Assembly (NCBI GenBank): GCA_963805325.1
Contig: CAWDTS010000022.1
Span: forward strand, 124,001 to 188,000
From: DASWJZ01 sp963805325
Lineage (GTDB): Bacteria; Pseudomonadota; Alphaproteobacteria; Rhizobiales; Afifellaceae
Direction: 5' to 3'
DNA length: 64,000 nucleotides
Positions 44,174-51,968 of this stretch are shown here, in pieces. The notes under the pieces are model-generated. The model saw nothing but the letters and a program-made list of their open reading frames with translations, was not told the origin of the DNA and made no database searches. The position numbers and the translations under genes are program-made. The stretch's first letter is position 1, and each line of letters starts with the position of its first letter.

Positions 44174-45508
44174 TTAGCCAAGCCGCCAAACTGTCTCAGA
44201 AAGCGGACCCACCTCTTCTCCCATGAAGTGGGGCGGCCAGTTCGAAATATTCCCTAAAAGGTCAATTTGGAGTGGCTGCAATTTCGACGAACCATCCTCC
44301 TGCGTCTGCGAGAAATACAAGTTCAAATCATCTGCTGACATAGCCCCCTCCGCGATTTGGCGCTGAAGTCTGAGGAGGAGGTGCTCCGAGTGACTTTCAA
44401 TAATTATCTGAACGGACCGATGAATTGCGGCGTTCGCGATAACATCCGCAAGATTGGCTTGGGCCAAGGGATGAAGATGTATTTCCGGCTGCTCCAAAAT
44501 TACGGTCGCACCCTCAGGGACATATTGAAGAAGTGTTACAACGGGCAAAACCTGAGAGACCCCAAAACCCACATCAGTCAATAGCGCGCGAGTGCCTCTT
44601 TTGCGCACTAGGACTTTTGCTTGCCACCGGTTGGACCCGGGGGCAATCTCGTCGACCTGAAACTCCTCGATCAATCCCATCTCGCGGAGCCAGTACGCTA
44701 CCATCTCCTGGAAAGGACGCAGCCGACCGCCGCGCTTTCGATTTCGCCTTTCATCTGCGATAGTGGCTGCCAGAATTGCGTCGACCGCCTTTTCACCCCT
44801 CAGACCCACATCCCGTGGACGTGACCTTGCCCAAAGGTAGTCCCTTTGCGGATCCTCTCGAAGTGGACCTAGATAATAAATCTCGTCCATTTGTTCCTCG
44901 AACGCAGCTTCAAGATTTGAGAGAAATGAGGCGTTCTGGAAGTATGTTCGCGCTTGGTCCGGGAATGCGTATGACTTGACGGGTCCGGGGATATCCCAAG
45001 GTCGCCCGACTGTCCTTAAGAACCCAAAATCGCTTCCTTCCGACACAAGTTCGTGGGCTGTGCTTCCAGGCCCTTTGGGGGCCAGACGAAAGCTAACACC
45101 TCCGAGCTTGTACTCCAGCAACTCCGCAGAGGCGCCAAACGCTCTTGGCGACAACGCGCTTCGGATCGACAACTCCGAACCGCGAGCAAAGCTCTCAGTT
45201 CGTTTTCGACTCGGATCTACCAGCACGAGGTCTCGGTCCCGCGAGAAATCCAATGTCCACTCAAGGCCCTTCGTCTCATCGTGGCGAAATATCATATCGC
45301 GATAAGCGCCAAGCTCAACATAGGGGCCGTTGAGGTCCAATGAAATGCCGCGATCTGTAGCTTCTTTCGTTTGCTTCAGAAGGAGCAAGAACTGTATTAT
45401 ACTCGTCTTTCCTGATGAATTTGTTCCGAATAGACCCGTGATCTTGCCGAACTTAAGTTCGACCGCTGCCCAAGTCTTAAAATTGGTGAACGATAGCCGG
45501 TGGAGCAT
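44174..45508 (-). CDS. AAA ATPase (DUF3696-type), C-terminus replaced by IS3 sequence
   Basis: A 444-residue ABC/OLD-like ATPase. Walker A GTNSSGKTS (residues about 28-36), a long insert with the predicted coiled region, the signature-like DVGFGVSQVLPV, Walker B VILEQPEIHLHP and the H-loop IIESHSEHLLLR are intact. The end IDLLGNISNWPPHFMGEE resembles the DUF3696 tail. The last 12 residues (VGPLSETVWRLG) come from the IS3 end; the natural tail is at 42890-42958. The gene is AT-richer than its neighbours, a sign of transfer. Natural partner: the PIN nuclease gene at 42402-42893. Likely a defence or toxin-like module; function not proven. Confidence 0.8.
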   Translation of the reverse strand: MLHRLSFTNFKTWAAVELKFGKITGLFGTNSSGKTSIIQFLLLLKQTKEATDRGISLDLNGPYVELGAYRDMIFRHDETKGLEWTLDFSRDRDLVLVDPSRKRTESFARGSELSIRSALSPRAFGASAELLEYKLGGVSFRLAPKGPGSTAHELVSEGSDFGFLRTVGRPWDIPGPVKSYAFPDQARTYFQNASFLSNLEAAFEEQMDEIYYLGPLREDPQRDYLWARSRPRDVGLRGEKAVDAILAATIADERRNRKRGGRLRPFQEMVAYWLREMGLIEEFQVDEIAPGSNRWQAKVLVRKRGTRALLTDVGFGVSQVLPVVTLLQYVPEGATVILEQPEIHLHPLAQANLADVIANAAIHRSVQIIIESHSEHLLLRLQRQIAEGAMSADDLNLYFSQTQEDGSSKLQPLQIDLLGNISNWPPHFMGEEVGPLSETVWRLG

Positions 45509-45553
45509 CGAATCACTCTAGCTCAAATCGACTTTGTCCGTCACTGGGTCTCA

Positions 45554-46255
45554 TCAAACCCCCCTCGTTATCCCCCCATCCACCCTGAAATTCTGCCCGG
45601 TGATATACCCCGCCCCATCCGACACCAGGAACGCGATCGTGTCGGCGATCTCCTCGACATGCCCGTAGCGGCCCATCGGGATGCGAGCGCGGAACTCTTC
45701 CTTCTCCGGCAGCGAGTCGATGAAGCCGGGGAGGACGTTGTTCATGCGGATGTTGTCCGCCGCGTATCTGTCGGCGAAGAGTTTTGTGAAGACGGCGAGG
45801 CCGGCGCGGAAGACGCCCGAGGCCGGGAACGCCGGCTCGGGCTCGAACACCGCGTAGGTCGAGATGTTCACGATCGCGCCCTTCTTCTGCTCGCGCATGA
45901 TCGGGGTCACGAGCCGCGTCGGTCGGACGACGTTCAGGTAATAAACCTCCATGCCGCGATGCCAGTCCTCGTCGGAGAGATCGAGGATGGCGGCGCGCGG
46001 GCCGTGGCCGGCGGAATTGACCAGCGCGTCGATGCGGCCGAAGCGCTGCATCGTCAGGTCGACGAGGCGCTTCAGATCGTCGGGCGACTGGTTGGAGCCG
46101 GTGACGCCGACGCCGCCGATCTCGTTGGCCAGCGCCTCGCCTTTGCCCGAGGATGAGAGGATCGCAACCTTGTAGCCGTCCGCCGCGAGCCGGCGCGCCG
46201 CGCCCGCGCCCATGCCGCTGCCGCCGGCCGTGATGACCGCAACCTTGTCTGTCAT
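45554..46255 (-). CDS. SDR family protein lacking catalytic Tyr and Lys
   Basis: A 233-residue classical short-chain dehydrogenase fold from ATG 46255. Cofactor motif TAGGSGMGAGAA (residues 9-20), NSAGHG (80-85), Ser132 (NISTYA) and a FabG-like ending GAGYITGQNFRVDGG. The Tyr and Lys of the YxxxK active site are replaced by F143 and G147 (FPASG). It may be non-catalytic or use a different mechanism. No related pathway genes adjoin. Confidence 0.8.
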   Translation of the reverse strand: MTDKVAVITAGGSGMGAGAARRLAADGYKVAILSSSGKGEALANEIGGVGVTGSNQSPDDLKRLVDLTMQRFGRIDALVNSAGHGPRAAILDLSDEDWHRGMEVYYLNVVRPTRLVTPIMREQKKGAIVNISTYAVFEPEPAFPASGVFRAGLAVFTKLFADRYAADNIRMNNVLPGFIDSLPEKEEFRARIPMGRYGHVEEIADTIAFLVSDGAGYITGQNFRVDGGITRGV

Positions 46256-46365
46256 GGATGTCTCCGTCTGTCCGCCCGGGAGCGTATCAGACGACGGGCG
46301 CAAATGGCCAAGGGCCGAGGCAGGCAGGACCCGGCTCGCGCAATCCCGATGAAGGATGAAGACCG

Positions 46366-46605
46366 CTAGCGCTTGGGGCGGAAGGTCGTGCTCTGGCGGC
46401 TGTCGCTGCTGATGGTGCGGACGAGCGTGACCTGCCGGCTGGCGATGATCACTTCCTGCCCGCCGCCAACGGAGGTCCCGCGGATCTCGTTCAGCAGCAG
46501 AAACTCGCTCGACTGAAGCTGCAACAGAAGATCCTGCATCTCGTCCGTGGGGTGGTCGATGATGATCTTCTCGCCATCGGAAATCGTCATCTCAAACCGT
46601 GCCAT
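46366..46605 (-). CDS. Small hypothetical protein
   Basis: A 79-residue protein (starts MARFEMTISDGEKIIID, with EMQDLLLQLQSSEFLLLNEI in the middle). Predicted mainly beta with one helix, no signal peptide. Probably a conserved Rhizobiales protein, function unknown. Lies in a minus-strand run of small genes downstream of rpsU and the cold-shock gene. Confidence 0.55.
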   Translation of the reverse strand: MARFEMTISDGEKIIIDHPTDEMQDLLLQLQSSEFLLLNEIRGTSVGGGQEVIIASRQVTLVRTISSDSRQSTTFRPKR

Positions 46606-46656
46606 CGGGAATCCTTAAGCGTGCGTTTGGACGCGCAGCCCAGCCGGGGCGATGGC

Positions 46657-46947
46657 TCAGCGCCGCGTCAGGGGATAGTCGTCGCGGGCGTAAAGCTCGC
46701 GGATGGCCTTATGGTCGAAGCGCTCTTCGCGCACTTCCATGACCACGCCGATCAGCAGCGGCTCCGGAACTTCCTCGATCGCGTAGTGGATCGCCGCGGC
46801 CGCGGTCGGGAACCGGCGGTAGCCCGTGGAGCGCCCGCGCGAGGAGCGCGTCTGCAGCATGAAAACCTCGGCCGGCGCCGAAAAGTCAAAGCTCGCGGCC
46901 GCACGCGGCGGGCGCTGGTTGTCGTTCACCGGCTGTCCGCGGGCCAT
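46657..46947 (-). CDS. Small hypothetical protein
   Basis: A 96-residue protein from ATG 46947 (MARGQPVNDNQRPPRAAASF). Contains GYRRFPTAAAAIHYAIEEVP and ends LYARDDYPLTRR. Starts 2 bp after the stop of the next gene upstream, so they are probably translated together. Function unknown. Confidence 0.55.
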   Translation of the reverse strand: MARGQPVNDNQRPPRAAASFDFSAPAEVFMLQTRSSRGRSTGYRRFPTAAAAIHYAIEEVPEPLLIGVVMEVREERFDHKAIRELYARDDYPLTRR

Positions 46948-46948
46948 C

Positions 46949-47155
46949 TCAAACGCTCTCGACCGCCGAGAGCTGGCTTTCCTTGGCGACGCGCTCGCGC
47001 GGCCCGGCCGCGCTCTGAATGCGATACTGCTGGTCGCCGTTGTCCTCGGGAAGCTGCGCCACGATCTTGTAGATGCCGGCGGCGCCACGCTCGATGTTGG
47101 CGGCCGAGAAGAGCACCCTCTCGCCGACCTTGAACTTGTGCATGTTGCCCTCCAT
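46949..47155 (-). CDS. Small basic hypothetical protein
   Basis: A 68-residue protein (HKFKVGERVLFSAANIERGAAGIYKIVAQLP), an SH3/Tudor-like small beta fold by appearance, similar to small conserved Rhizobiales proteins. Start ATG 47155 or 47143. It sits between rpsU and the 96-residue hypothetical gene. Confidence 0.6.
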   Translation of the reverse strand: MEGNMHKFKVGERVLFSAANIERGAAGIYKIVAQLPEDNGDQQYRIQSAAGPRERVAKESQLSAVESV

Positions 47156-47183
47156 CGCGTGGGCTCCTTATCGGGTCGTCGGG

Positions 47184-47453
47184 CTAACGGCCCCGCCGCA
47201 TGCCTGTTGCGGGCACCTTGCGCTTCGGCATCGGCAGCAGCCCTTCGCGCTGCGCCAGCTTGCGCGCCGCCTTGCGCGAGCGCCGGATCGCCTCGCCCTT
47301 CTCGCGCGCCTTCTTCTCGGACGGCTTCTCGTAGGCCTTCCGCCGCTTCATTTCGCGAAACACGCCCTCGCGCTGCATCTTCTTCTTCAGCGCCTTGAGC
47401 GCCTGTTCAACGTTGTTATCGCGCACGAAGACCAGCAAGGGCATTCTCCTCAA
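47184..47453 (-). CDS. rpsU: 30S ribosomal protein S21
   Basis: An 89-residue S21: PLLVFVRDNNVEQALKALKKKMQREGVFREMKRRKAYEKPSEKK is the full family core, followed by an Arg-rich alphaproteobacterial tail. Located 92 bp downstream of the cold-shock gene on the same strand. Confidence 0.96.
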   Translation of the reverse strand: MRRMPLLVFVRDNNVEQALKALKKKMQREGVFREMKRRKAYEKPSEKKAREKGEAIRRSRKAARKLAQREGLLPMPKRKVPATGMRRGR

Positions 47454-47508
47454 AATCGAGCTGCGGCCGCAGCATGTGACTTCTTAACCGTGTGATCGAC
47501 CAGGCATG

Positions 47509-47531
47509 GAGAGCGCCGTCAGCGCTCTCCG
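47509..47531 (-). terminator. Possible terminator after cold-shock gene
   Basis: GGAGAGCGC and GCGCTCTCC form a 9-bp perfect stem with a 5-base loop, 14 bp after the cold-shock gene stop. No T tract follows on the minus strand, so it may act as an mRNA-end hairpin or attenuate transcription into rpsU. Confidence 0.45.
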
Positions 47532-47545
47532 CCGGTGTTGCAGGC

Positions 47546-47755
47546 TTAGGCCTGCTGCAGGTTCGCCGCGGCCATCTTGCCGCTGCGGCCGTCGGCCTCG
47601 ACGTCGAAGGAAATCTTCTGACCCTCGACGAGGCTGCGCATGCCGGCGCGCTCAAGCGCGGTCGCATGGACGAAGACGTCCTTGCTGCCGTCGTCCGGCT
47701 GGATGAACCCGAAACCCTTGTTTACGTTGTAGAACTTCACAGTACCCGTTTGCAT
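47546..47755 (-). CDS. Cold-shock domain protein (CspA family)
   Basis: A 69-residue cold-shock protein: TGTVKFYNVNKGFGFIQPDDGSKDVFVH holds RNP1 (KGFGFI) and RNP2 (VFVH). Binds single-stranded RNA/DNA as a chaperone. ATG 47755 matches homologues. A 280-bp non-coding leader (47756-48036) precedes it, which fits the long structured leaders of csp mRNAs. Confidence 0.94.
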   Translation of the reverse strand: MQTGTVKFYNVNKGFGFIQPDDGSKDVFVHATALERAGMRSLVEGQKISFDVEADGRSGKMAAANLQQA

Positions 47756-48036
47756 CGAATGTCCTTTGACTGCAGTTGCACGTCCCCACGGCGCGAAGAT
47801 CGCTGCCGCTTGCTGTATCGAGATTTGGAGAGAGGCTGACCGTGCGCCTGGCAGTGCCGAGGCAAAAAGGCCCAGTTGTCTGGCCAAAGTCCGATGGCTG
47901 TATATCGGGCCGAATTGTGGTTTATGCAAGGCAGAGCGCCGGTTCGGGGCCTCTCCGGGAGAGGTCCGGGCCGCCCCGACGAGGCGGCGAACGGCGGCTT
48001 TCCGCATGATTTCCAGCCCGTAGGAGGGGGTGACGC
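47756..48036. promoter_or_regulatory. Divergent upstream region of the cold-shock gene and NTF2-like gene
   Basis: 281 bp without a convincing gene; the minus strand should carry a csp promoter and long leader. A GGAGGGGG ribosome site (near 48022-48030) serves the TTG start of the plus-strand gene. Confidence 0.4.
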
Positions 48037-48441
48037 TTGAGTGCCGCCGAGTCCGATGTCCCCTCGCTCTTCGCCGCTTATGCCGCGGGTTTCGACGATG
48101 CCGACGCGGAGGCGGTGACGGCGCTCTTCGTCTGGCCGGCGACGATCTGGCAATTCGGCGCAGGCCACGTCTTCGAGGATGCGGAGGAGCTTCAGGAAAA
48201 CGTCGACGCGCTGATCGACGTCTTCGACGAGGCGGGGATCGTCTCCACAGAGCCGGAGGTGAAGGCGGTCCACGTCGCGGGGCCGAGCGCCTTCGCGTCG
48301 GTTCTCTGGCGGCAACACGACGACCACGGCGAGCTGTTGCATGAATTCACGTGCCAGTACCTGCTCATCGAAGACGACGGAGCGTGGAAGATCGCGACGA
48401 TCGTGAATGAAGCGGAGGAAGACGAACGCCTTCTCGCATAA
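48037..48441 (+). CDS. NTF2-like (SnoaL-type) protein
   Basis: A 134-residue protein with the single cone-shaped NTF2 fold pattern: helices AAYAAGFDDADAEAVTALF with WQFG, and a late block EFTCQYLLIEDDGAWKIATI. Likely start is TTG 48037, with TAGGAGGGGG 6 bases before it. Function not assigned. The next gene overlaps or immediately follows. Confidence 0.7.
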   Translation: MSAAESDVPSLFAAYAAGFDDADAEAVTALFVWPATIWQFGAGHVFEDAEELQENVDALIDVFDEAGIVSTEPEVKAVHVAGPSAFASVLWRQHDDHGELLHEFTCQYLLIEDDGAWKIATIVNEAEEDERLLA

Positions 48442-48869
48442 GCGACCTCCGGGTCCGCAATTTCGCGCCGCGCGACGCGGCCGCGTGCGCCGCCATCTAC
48501 GGCCGCGCATGGCACGCCGGCCATCCGTATGCGCCGCGAAGCATCGACCGCGCCGTCTTGGCAGCAGAGACAAGGGACGAGCGCCTTCTGGTCGCGGAGG
48601 CGGACGGCGCCGTTGTCGGCTTCGTCTCGCTCTACGCGCCGCAAAGCTTCGTCCACCACCTCTATGTCGAGCCGGCGTTCAAGGGCCGCGGCATCGGTCG
48701 CGCGCTGCTCGCCCGTGCGGTCGCGCTCGCCGGTGGGCGCGCTTCGCTGAAATGCCAGCTCAGGAACGCCGACGCGCTCGCCTTCTACCGCCGCCTTGGC
48801 TGGCGCGACGACGAGACCGGCGACGGAGACGCGGGTCCCTGGGTGCGGATGGTCAGTCCGCAGACCTGA
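48438..48869 (+). CDS. GNAT family N-acetyltransferase, start unclear
   Basis: The frame 48411-48869 encodes a GNAT fold: ISDLRVRNFAPRDAAACAAIYGRAW starts it, FVHHLYVEPAFKGRGIGRALL is the acetyl-CoA-binding motif A (GRGIGRA), and DALAFYRRLGW is motif B. No ATG or GTG begins the domain in this frame; a TTG at 48558 would drop a third of it. One base removed near 48438 (AA) would join an ATG at 48407 in the preceding gene's end to this frame, so another base insertion is possible. Confidence 0.7.
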   Translation: MSDLRVRNFAPRDAAACAAIYGRAWHAGHPYAPRSIDRAVLAAETRDERLLVAEADGAVVGFVSLYAPQSFVHHLYVEPAFKGRGIGRALLARAVALAGGRASLKCQLRNADALAFYRRLGWRDDETGDGDAGPWVRMVSPQT

Positions 48870-48985
48870 GAGACCACGCTGTCGCCATCGCCGGGCTTCC
48901 CGGCAACCGGCGAGGGAGCGACCCTCCCTCTGGACTCCCGCCGCCGCCTGTGGCTGCGTCTGGTCTCGCTGCAAGGATCGCAACG

Positions 48986-49609
48986 ATGTCCTTCCAAGTC
49001 TGGCTCGCCTTCACCGCCGCGACCGTCGTGCTCCTGCTGATCCCGGGGCCGACGGTGCTTCTCGTCGTCTCCTACGCGCTCGGGCAGGGCTGGCGCACGG
49101 CGCTGCCGATGGCGGTCGGCGTGGCGCTCGGGGATTTCACCGCGATGACGCTGTCGCTCGCCGGAGTCGGCGCGCTGCTTGCCGCTTCGGCGACGGTGTT
49201 CACGGCGGTGAAATGGGTGGGCGCGGCCTATCTCGTCTGGCTCGGCCTCAAGCTGTGGCGCGCCGGCGGGACGCTCGCGGCCGAGCCGCGGTCGACGCGC
49301 GCGACGAGCCTGCGGATGCTCGGCCATGCCTGGCTGGTCACGGCGCTCAACCCCAAAGGCATCACCTTCTTCGTCGCGTTCCTGCCGCAGTTCCTCAACG
49401 CGCGCGCCGACCTCTTTCCGCAGATGGTCGTGCTCGAAGCAACCTTCCTCACCCTCGCCTTCGCCAACGCGCTCGGCTACGCCCTCGTCGCGGCGCGGGC
49501 GCGCGGCTTCCTGAAAAGCCCGCGGGCGCTTCGCGTCGTCAACCGCATCGGCGGCTCGTGCCTGATCGGCGCCGGCGTTGCTGCCGTGTCGATCCGCGTG
49601 GCGCAATAG
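48986..49609 (+). CDS. LysE family amino-acid/metabolite exporter
   Basis: A 207-residue LysE/RhtB-type exporter with six membrane helices: LLLIPGPTVLLVVSYALGQGWRTALPMAVGVALGD is the conserved first half. The second has ALNPKGITFFVAFLPQF. RhtB-like members export homoserine, threonine or other small amines; substrate not known. ATG 48986. Confidence 0.88.
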   Translation: MSFQVWLAFTAATVVLLLIPGPTVLLVVSYALGQGWRTALPMAVGVALGDFTAMTLSLAGVGALLAASATVFTAVKWVGAAYLVWLGLKLWRAGGTLAAEPRSTRATSLRMLGHAWLVTALNPKGITFFVAFLPQFLNARADLFPQMVVLEATFLTLAFANALGYALVAARARGFLKSPRALRVVNRIGGSCLIGAGVAAVSIRVAQ

Positions 49610-49665
49610 ACGGCCGCGTCTCAAGCCGCCATAAAGCCCTCCGGCATAAGCCTGAGGAGACAAAA

Positions 49666-50793
49666 ATGGACGTGCGCGCCGCCGTAGCGTTCGGGGCCGG
49701 GAAGCCGCTCGAAGTCATGACTGTTCAACTCGACGGCCCGAAGGCCGGCGAAGTTCTCATTGAGATCAAGGCGACCGGCATCTGCCATACCGACGAGTTC
49801 ACGCTCTCCGGCGGTGATCCGGAAGGGCTCTTTCCTTCCATCCTCGGGCATGAGGGCGCGGGCGTCGTGGTCGACGTGGGCCCAGGCGTCACCAGCGTGA
49901 AGAAGGGCGACCACGTCATTCCACTCTACACGCCAGAATGCCGCGAATGTCCGTCATGCCTGTCGCGCAAGACCAACCTCTGCACCGCGATCCGCTCGAC
50001 GCAGGGGCAGGGCCTGATGCCGGACGGCACGTCGCGCTTCTCGATCGAGGGCAAGCGGCTGCACCACTACATGGGCTGCTCGACCTTCGCGAACTTCACA
50101 GTGCTGCCGGAGATCGCGGTCGCGAAGATCCGCGAGGACGCGCCCTTCGACAAGGTCTGCTACGTCGGCTGCGGCGTGACGACGGGCGTTGGCGCAGTCA
50201 TCAATACGGCGAAGGTCGAGGAAGGCGCGAAGGCCATCGTCTTCGGACTCGGCGGCATCGGGCTCAACGTGGTGCAGGGTCTGCGGCTCGCCGGCGCCGA
50301 CATGATCATCGGCGTCGATCTTAACAATTCAAAGAAGCAATGGGGCGAGCGCTTCGGCATGACGCATTTCGTCAATCCGAAGGAGGTCGGCGGCGACCTC
50401 GTGCCCTATCTCGTGAACCTCACAAAGAAGGGGGCCGACCAGATCGGCGGCGCCGACTACACCTTCGACTGCACCGGCAACACGACCGTCATGCGCCAGG
50501 CGCTCGAATCGGCGCATCGCGGCTGGGGCGTTTCCGTCGTCATCGGCGTCGCGCCGGCTGGGGCGGAAATCTCGACGCGTCCGTTCCAGCTCGTGACGGG
50601 GCGGGTATGGAAGGGTACGGCCTTTGGCGGAGCACGAGGCCGTACCGATGTGCCGAAGATCGTCGACTGGTACATGGACGGAAAAATCGCCATCGACCCG
50701 ATGATCACGCACACGCTTAAGCTCGACGAGATCAACAAGGGCTTCGACCTGATGCACGCGGGGGAATCGATCCGGAGCGTCGTGATCTACTAA
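49666..50793 (+). CDS. S-(hydroxymethyl)glutathione dehydrogenase / class III alcohol dehydrogenase
   Basis: Oxidises S-hydroxymethylglutathione (formaldehyde detoxification) with NAD+ and can reduce S-nitrosoglutathione. The 375-residue protein has the catalytic Zn ligand site GICHTDEFTLSG and GHEGAGVVVDVG, the structural-Zn lobe PECRECPSCLSRKTNLC, and the class III cofactor site VFGLGGIGLNVVQG. Not paired with an S-formylglutathione hydrolase gene here. AGGAGA lies 7 bases before the ATG. Confidence 0.94.
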   Translation: MDVRAAVAFGAGKPLEVMTVQLDGPKAGEVLIEIKATGICHTDEFTLSGGDPEGLFPSILGHEGAGVVVDVGPGVTSVKKGDHVIPLYTPECRECPSCLSRKTNLCTAIRSTQGQGLMPDGTSRFSIEGKRLHHYMGCSTFANFTVLPEIAVAKIREDAPFDKVCYVGCGVTTGVGAVINTAKVEEGAKAIVFGLGGIGLNVVQGLRLAGADMIIGVDLNNSKKQWGERFGMTHFVNPKEVGGDLVPYLVNLTKKGADQIGGADYTFDCTGNTTVMRQALESAHRGWGVSVVIGVAPAGAEISTRPFQLVTGRVWKGTAFGGARGRTDVPKIVDWYMDGKIAIDPMITHTLKLDEINKGFDLMHAGESIRSVVIY

Positions 50794-50916
50794 CCGCGAG
50801 ACCGGTTCTTCGGGCTTTTGGCCCGCGTCAATTCCGCGCTTACCGCCTTCGCGCGAAGGAGTATGATCCGCGCCCAATGGACGCCGGCACGCTCGGCCGG
50901 CAGAGGGAGGCAGATC

Positions 50917-51333
50917 ATGGAACCGGGGAATCATACGCGACGCGCATTTGTGAAAGGGGCACTCGCCTTCACGGCATTCGGGCTTCTCAATCCGGCGGCG
51001 GCGTGGGCGGCCAAGTGGGTGTTGCTCGGGACACGGTCGGTCCGCCTCTCCAACGATCTCGACATCATGCCGGTCACCTTCCTCGCCGGATCGTTCACGC
51101 ATCTCCAGCTTCGCGTGCATGGCAATGCCATCACCATGAACGAGCTCAGGGTGCGCTTCTCGAACGGCGAGTGGGCGACGCTTCCGGTGCGGACGCACAT
51201 TCGCGACGGCGGCCAGACGCGGGCGATCCCGCTTCCGGGGCTGCGCCGTTTCATCAGTGTCATAGAGCTTCGTTACCGGTCGGCTCCGAATGCGAAGGGC
51301 CGCGCCACCGTGGACGTGTGGGGACTGAAATAG
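50917..51333 (+). CDS. Tat-exported DUF2541-like protein
   Basis: A 138-residue protein from ATG 50917 with a twin-arginine signal (HTRRAFVKGALAFTAFGL). The mature beta-rich part (KWVLLGTRSVRLSNDLDIMPV, VIELRYRSAPNAKGRATVDVWGL) resembles DUF2541/YaaI-like small periplasmic proteins. Function unknown. GGGAGG lies before the start. Confidence 0.7.
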   Translation: MEPGNHTRRAFVKGALAFTAFGLLNPAAAWAAKWVLLGTRSVRLSNDLDIMPVTFLAGSFTHLQLRVHGNAITMNELRVRFSNGEWATLPVRTHIRDGGQTRAIPLPGLRRFISVIELRYRSAPNAKGRATVDVWGLK

Positions 51334-51449
51334 GCGCCGCCCGAGCGGGCGTCGGACGGCGGCGAAGTAAGCTTAAGAAGGGGTTTCGCTGGATTCGAAG
51401 ACGCGGGGAAAGGCATTAACGGCCCACTAACCAAGGTGGGAGGCCCCCC

Positions 51450-51824
51450 ATGACCGAAGCTTCGACCGAAGCGCGCCAATCGACGGCTCCAATCGCGGAT
51501 CGCCGGCGGGCGCCGCGCCTGAAAAGCCTGCTCACAGGCACCATCGTCTTCGACGACCACAATTCCACGATGGACTGCGTCGTCCGCAACATCTCGGCCT
51601 GGGGCGCGAAGATCACGCTTCCCGACGCCTTCCGCGTGCCGGACCAATTCAACCTCGCCGTCCCGCATCACGATCAGACGCACCGCGCCGAGGTGATCTG
51701 GCGAAAAGGCGAGAGCGCCGGTCTCGCGCTGTCAGACGTTGAGGAACACGCGCTGAAGCATAAGCTGACGCCGCGCGAGGCGGCGGCCGAGCGCCGGAAG
51801 ACGATACTCAGCGCGATCTACTGA
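51450..51824 (+). CDS. PilZ domain protein
   Basis: A 124-residue PilZ protein: the arginine motif (DRRRAPRLKSLLTG), MDCVVRNISAWGAKI as the NxSxxG part, and AEVIWRKGESAGLAL. It should bind cyclic di-GMP. It is similar in length and motif to the PilZ gene at 40530-40877 (both have MDCVV(K/R)NI). A TTAACGG...CTAACC stretch precedes it. Confidence 0.88.
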   Translation: MTEASTEARQSTAPIADRRRAPRLKSLLTGTIVFDDHNSTMDCVVRNISAWGAKITLPDAFRVPDQFNLAVPHHDQTHRAEVIWRKGESAGLALSDVEEHALKHKLTPREAAAERRKTILSAIY

Positions 51825-51968
51825 GCGGCTTCCCTTTCCGGCCAGCACGCGGACTCTGACTGGCGCGACGCTTCGGCTCGCGACGTGGGGCGATACCGTC
51901 CCGCACCGCCCGGCCTCCAAGCGGAGACCGGGCCCACCTGTGATCGCGACGCCGCGTCCGACTCGACA

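Larger units (their letters stand above)
42959..44211 (+). mobile_element. IS3-family insertion sequence (1,253 bp)
   Basis: Bounded by imperfect inverted repeats: left end TGGTCCCGGTTTGTGAGACAG and right end complement TGGGTCCGCTTTCTGAGACAG (17 of 21 match), with GGCTAAGGTGGATTC further in on both sides. It carries orfA and orfB in the -1 arrangement of IS3-family elements. No 3-4 bp target duplication is seen at the ends (AGC on the left, CCT on the right), implying later loss or recombination. It is inserted in the 3' end of an AAA ATPase gene. Confidence 0.9.

Noticed and set aside
42959..44211. Target-site duplication of the IS3-family element
   Set aside because: Bases next to the two ends (AGC and CCT) do not match, nor do they match when the ends are moved by a few bases.
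48407..48560. ATG at 48407 as the simple start of the GNAT or LysE gene
   Set aside because: That frame gives a basic unconserved N-terminus that is out of frame with the GNAT core. LysE has its own well-placed ATG at 48986.
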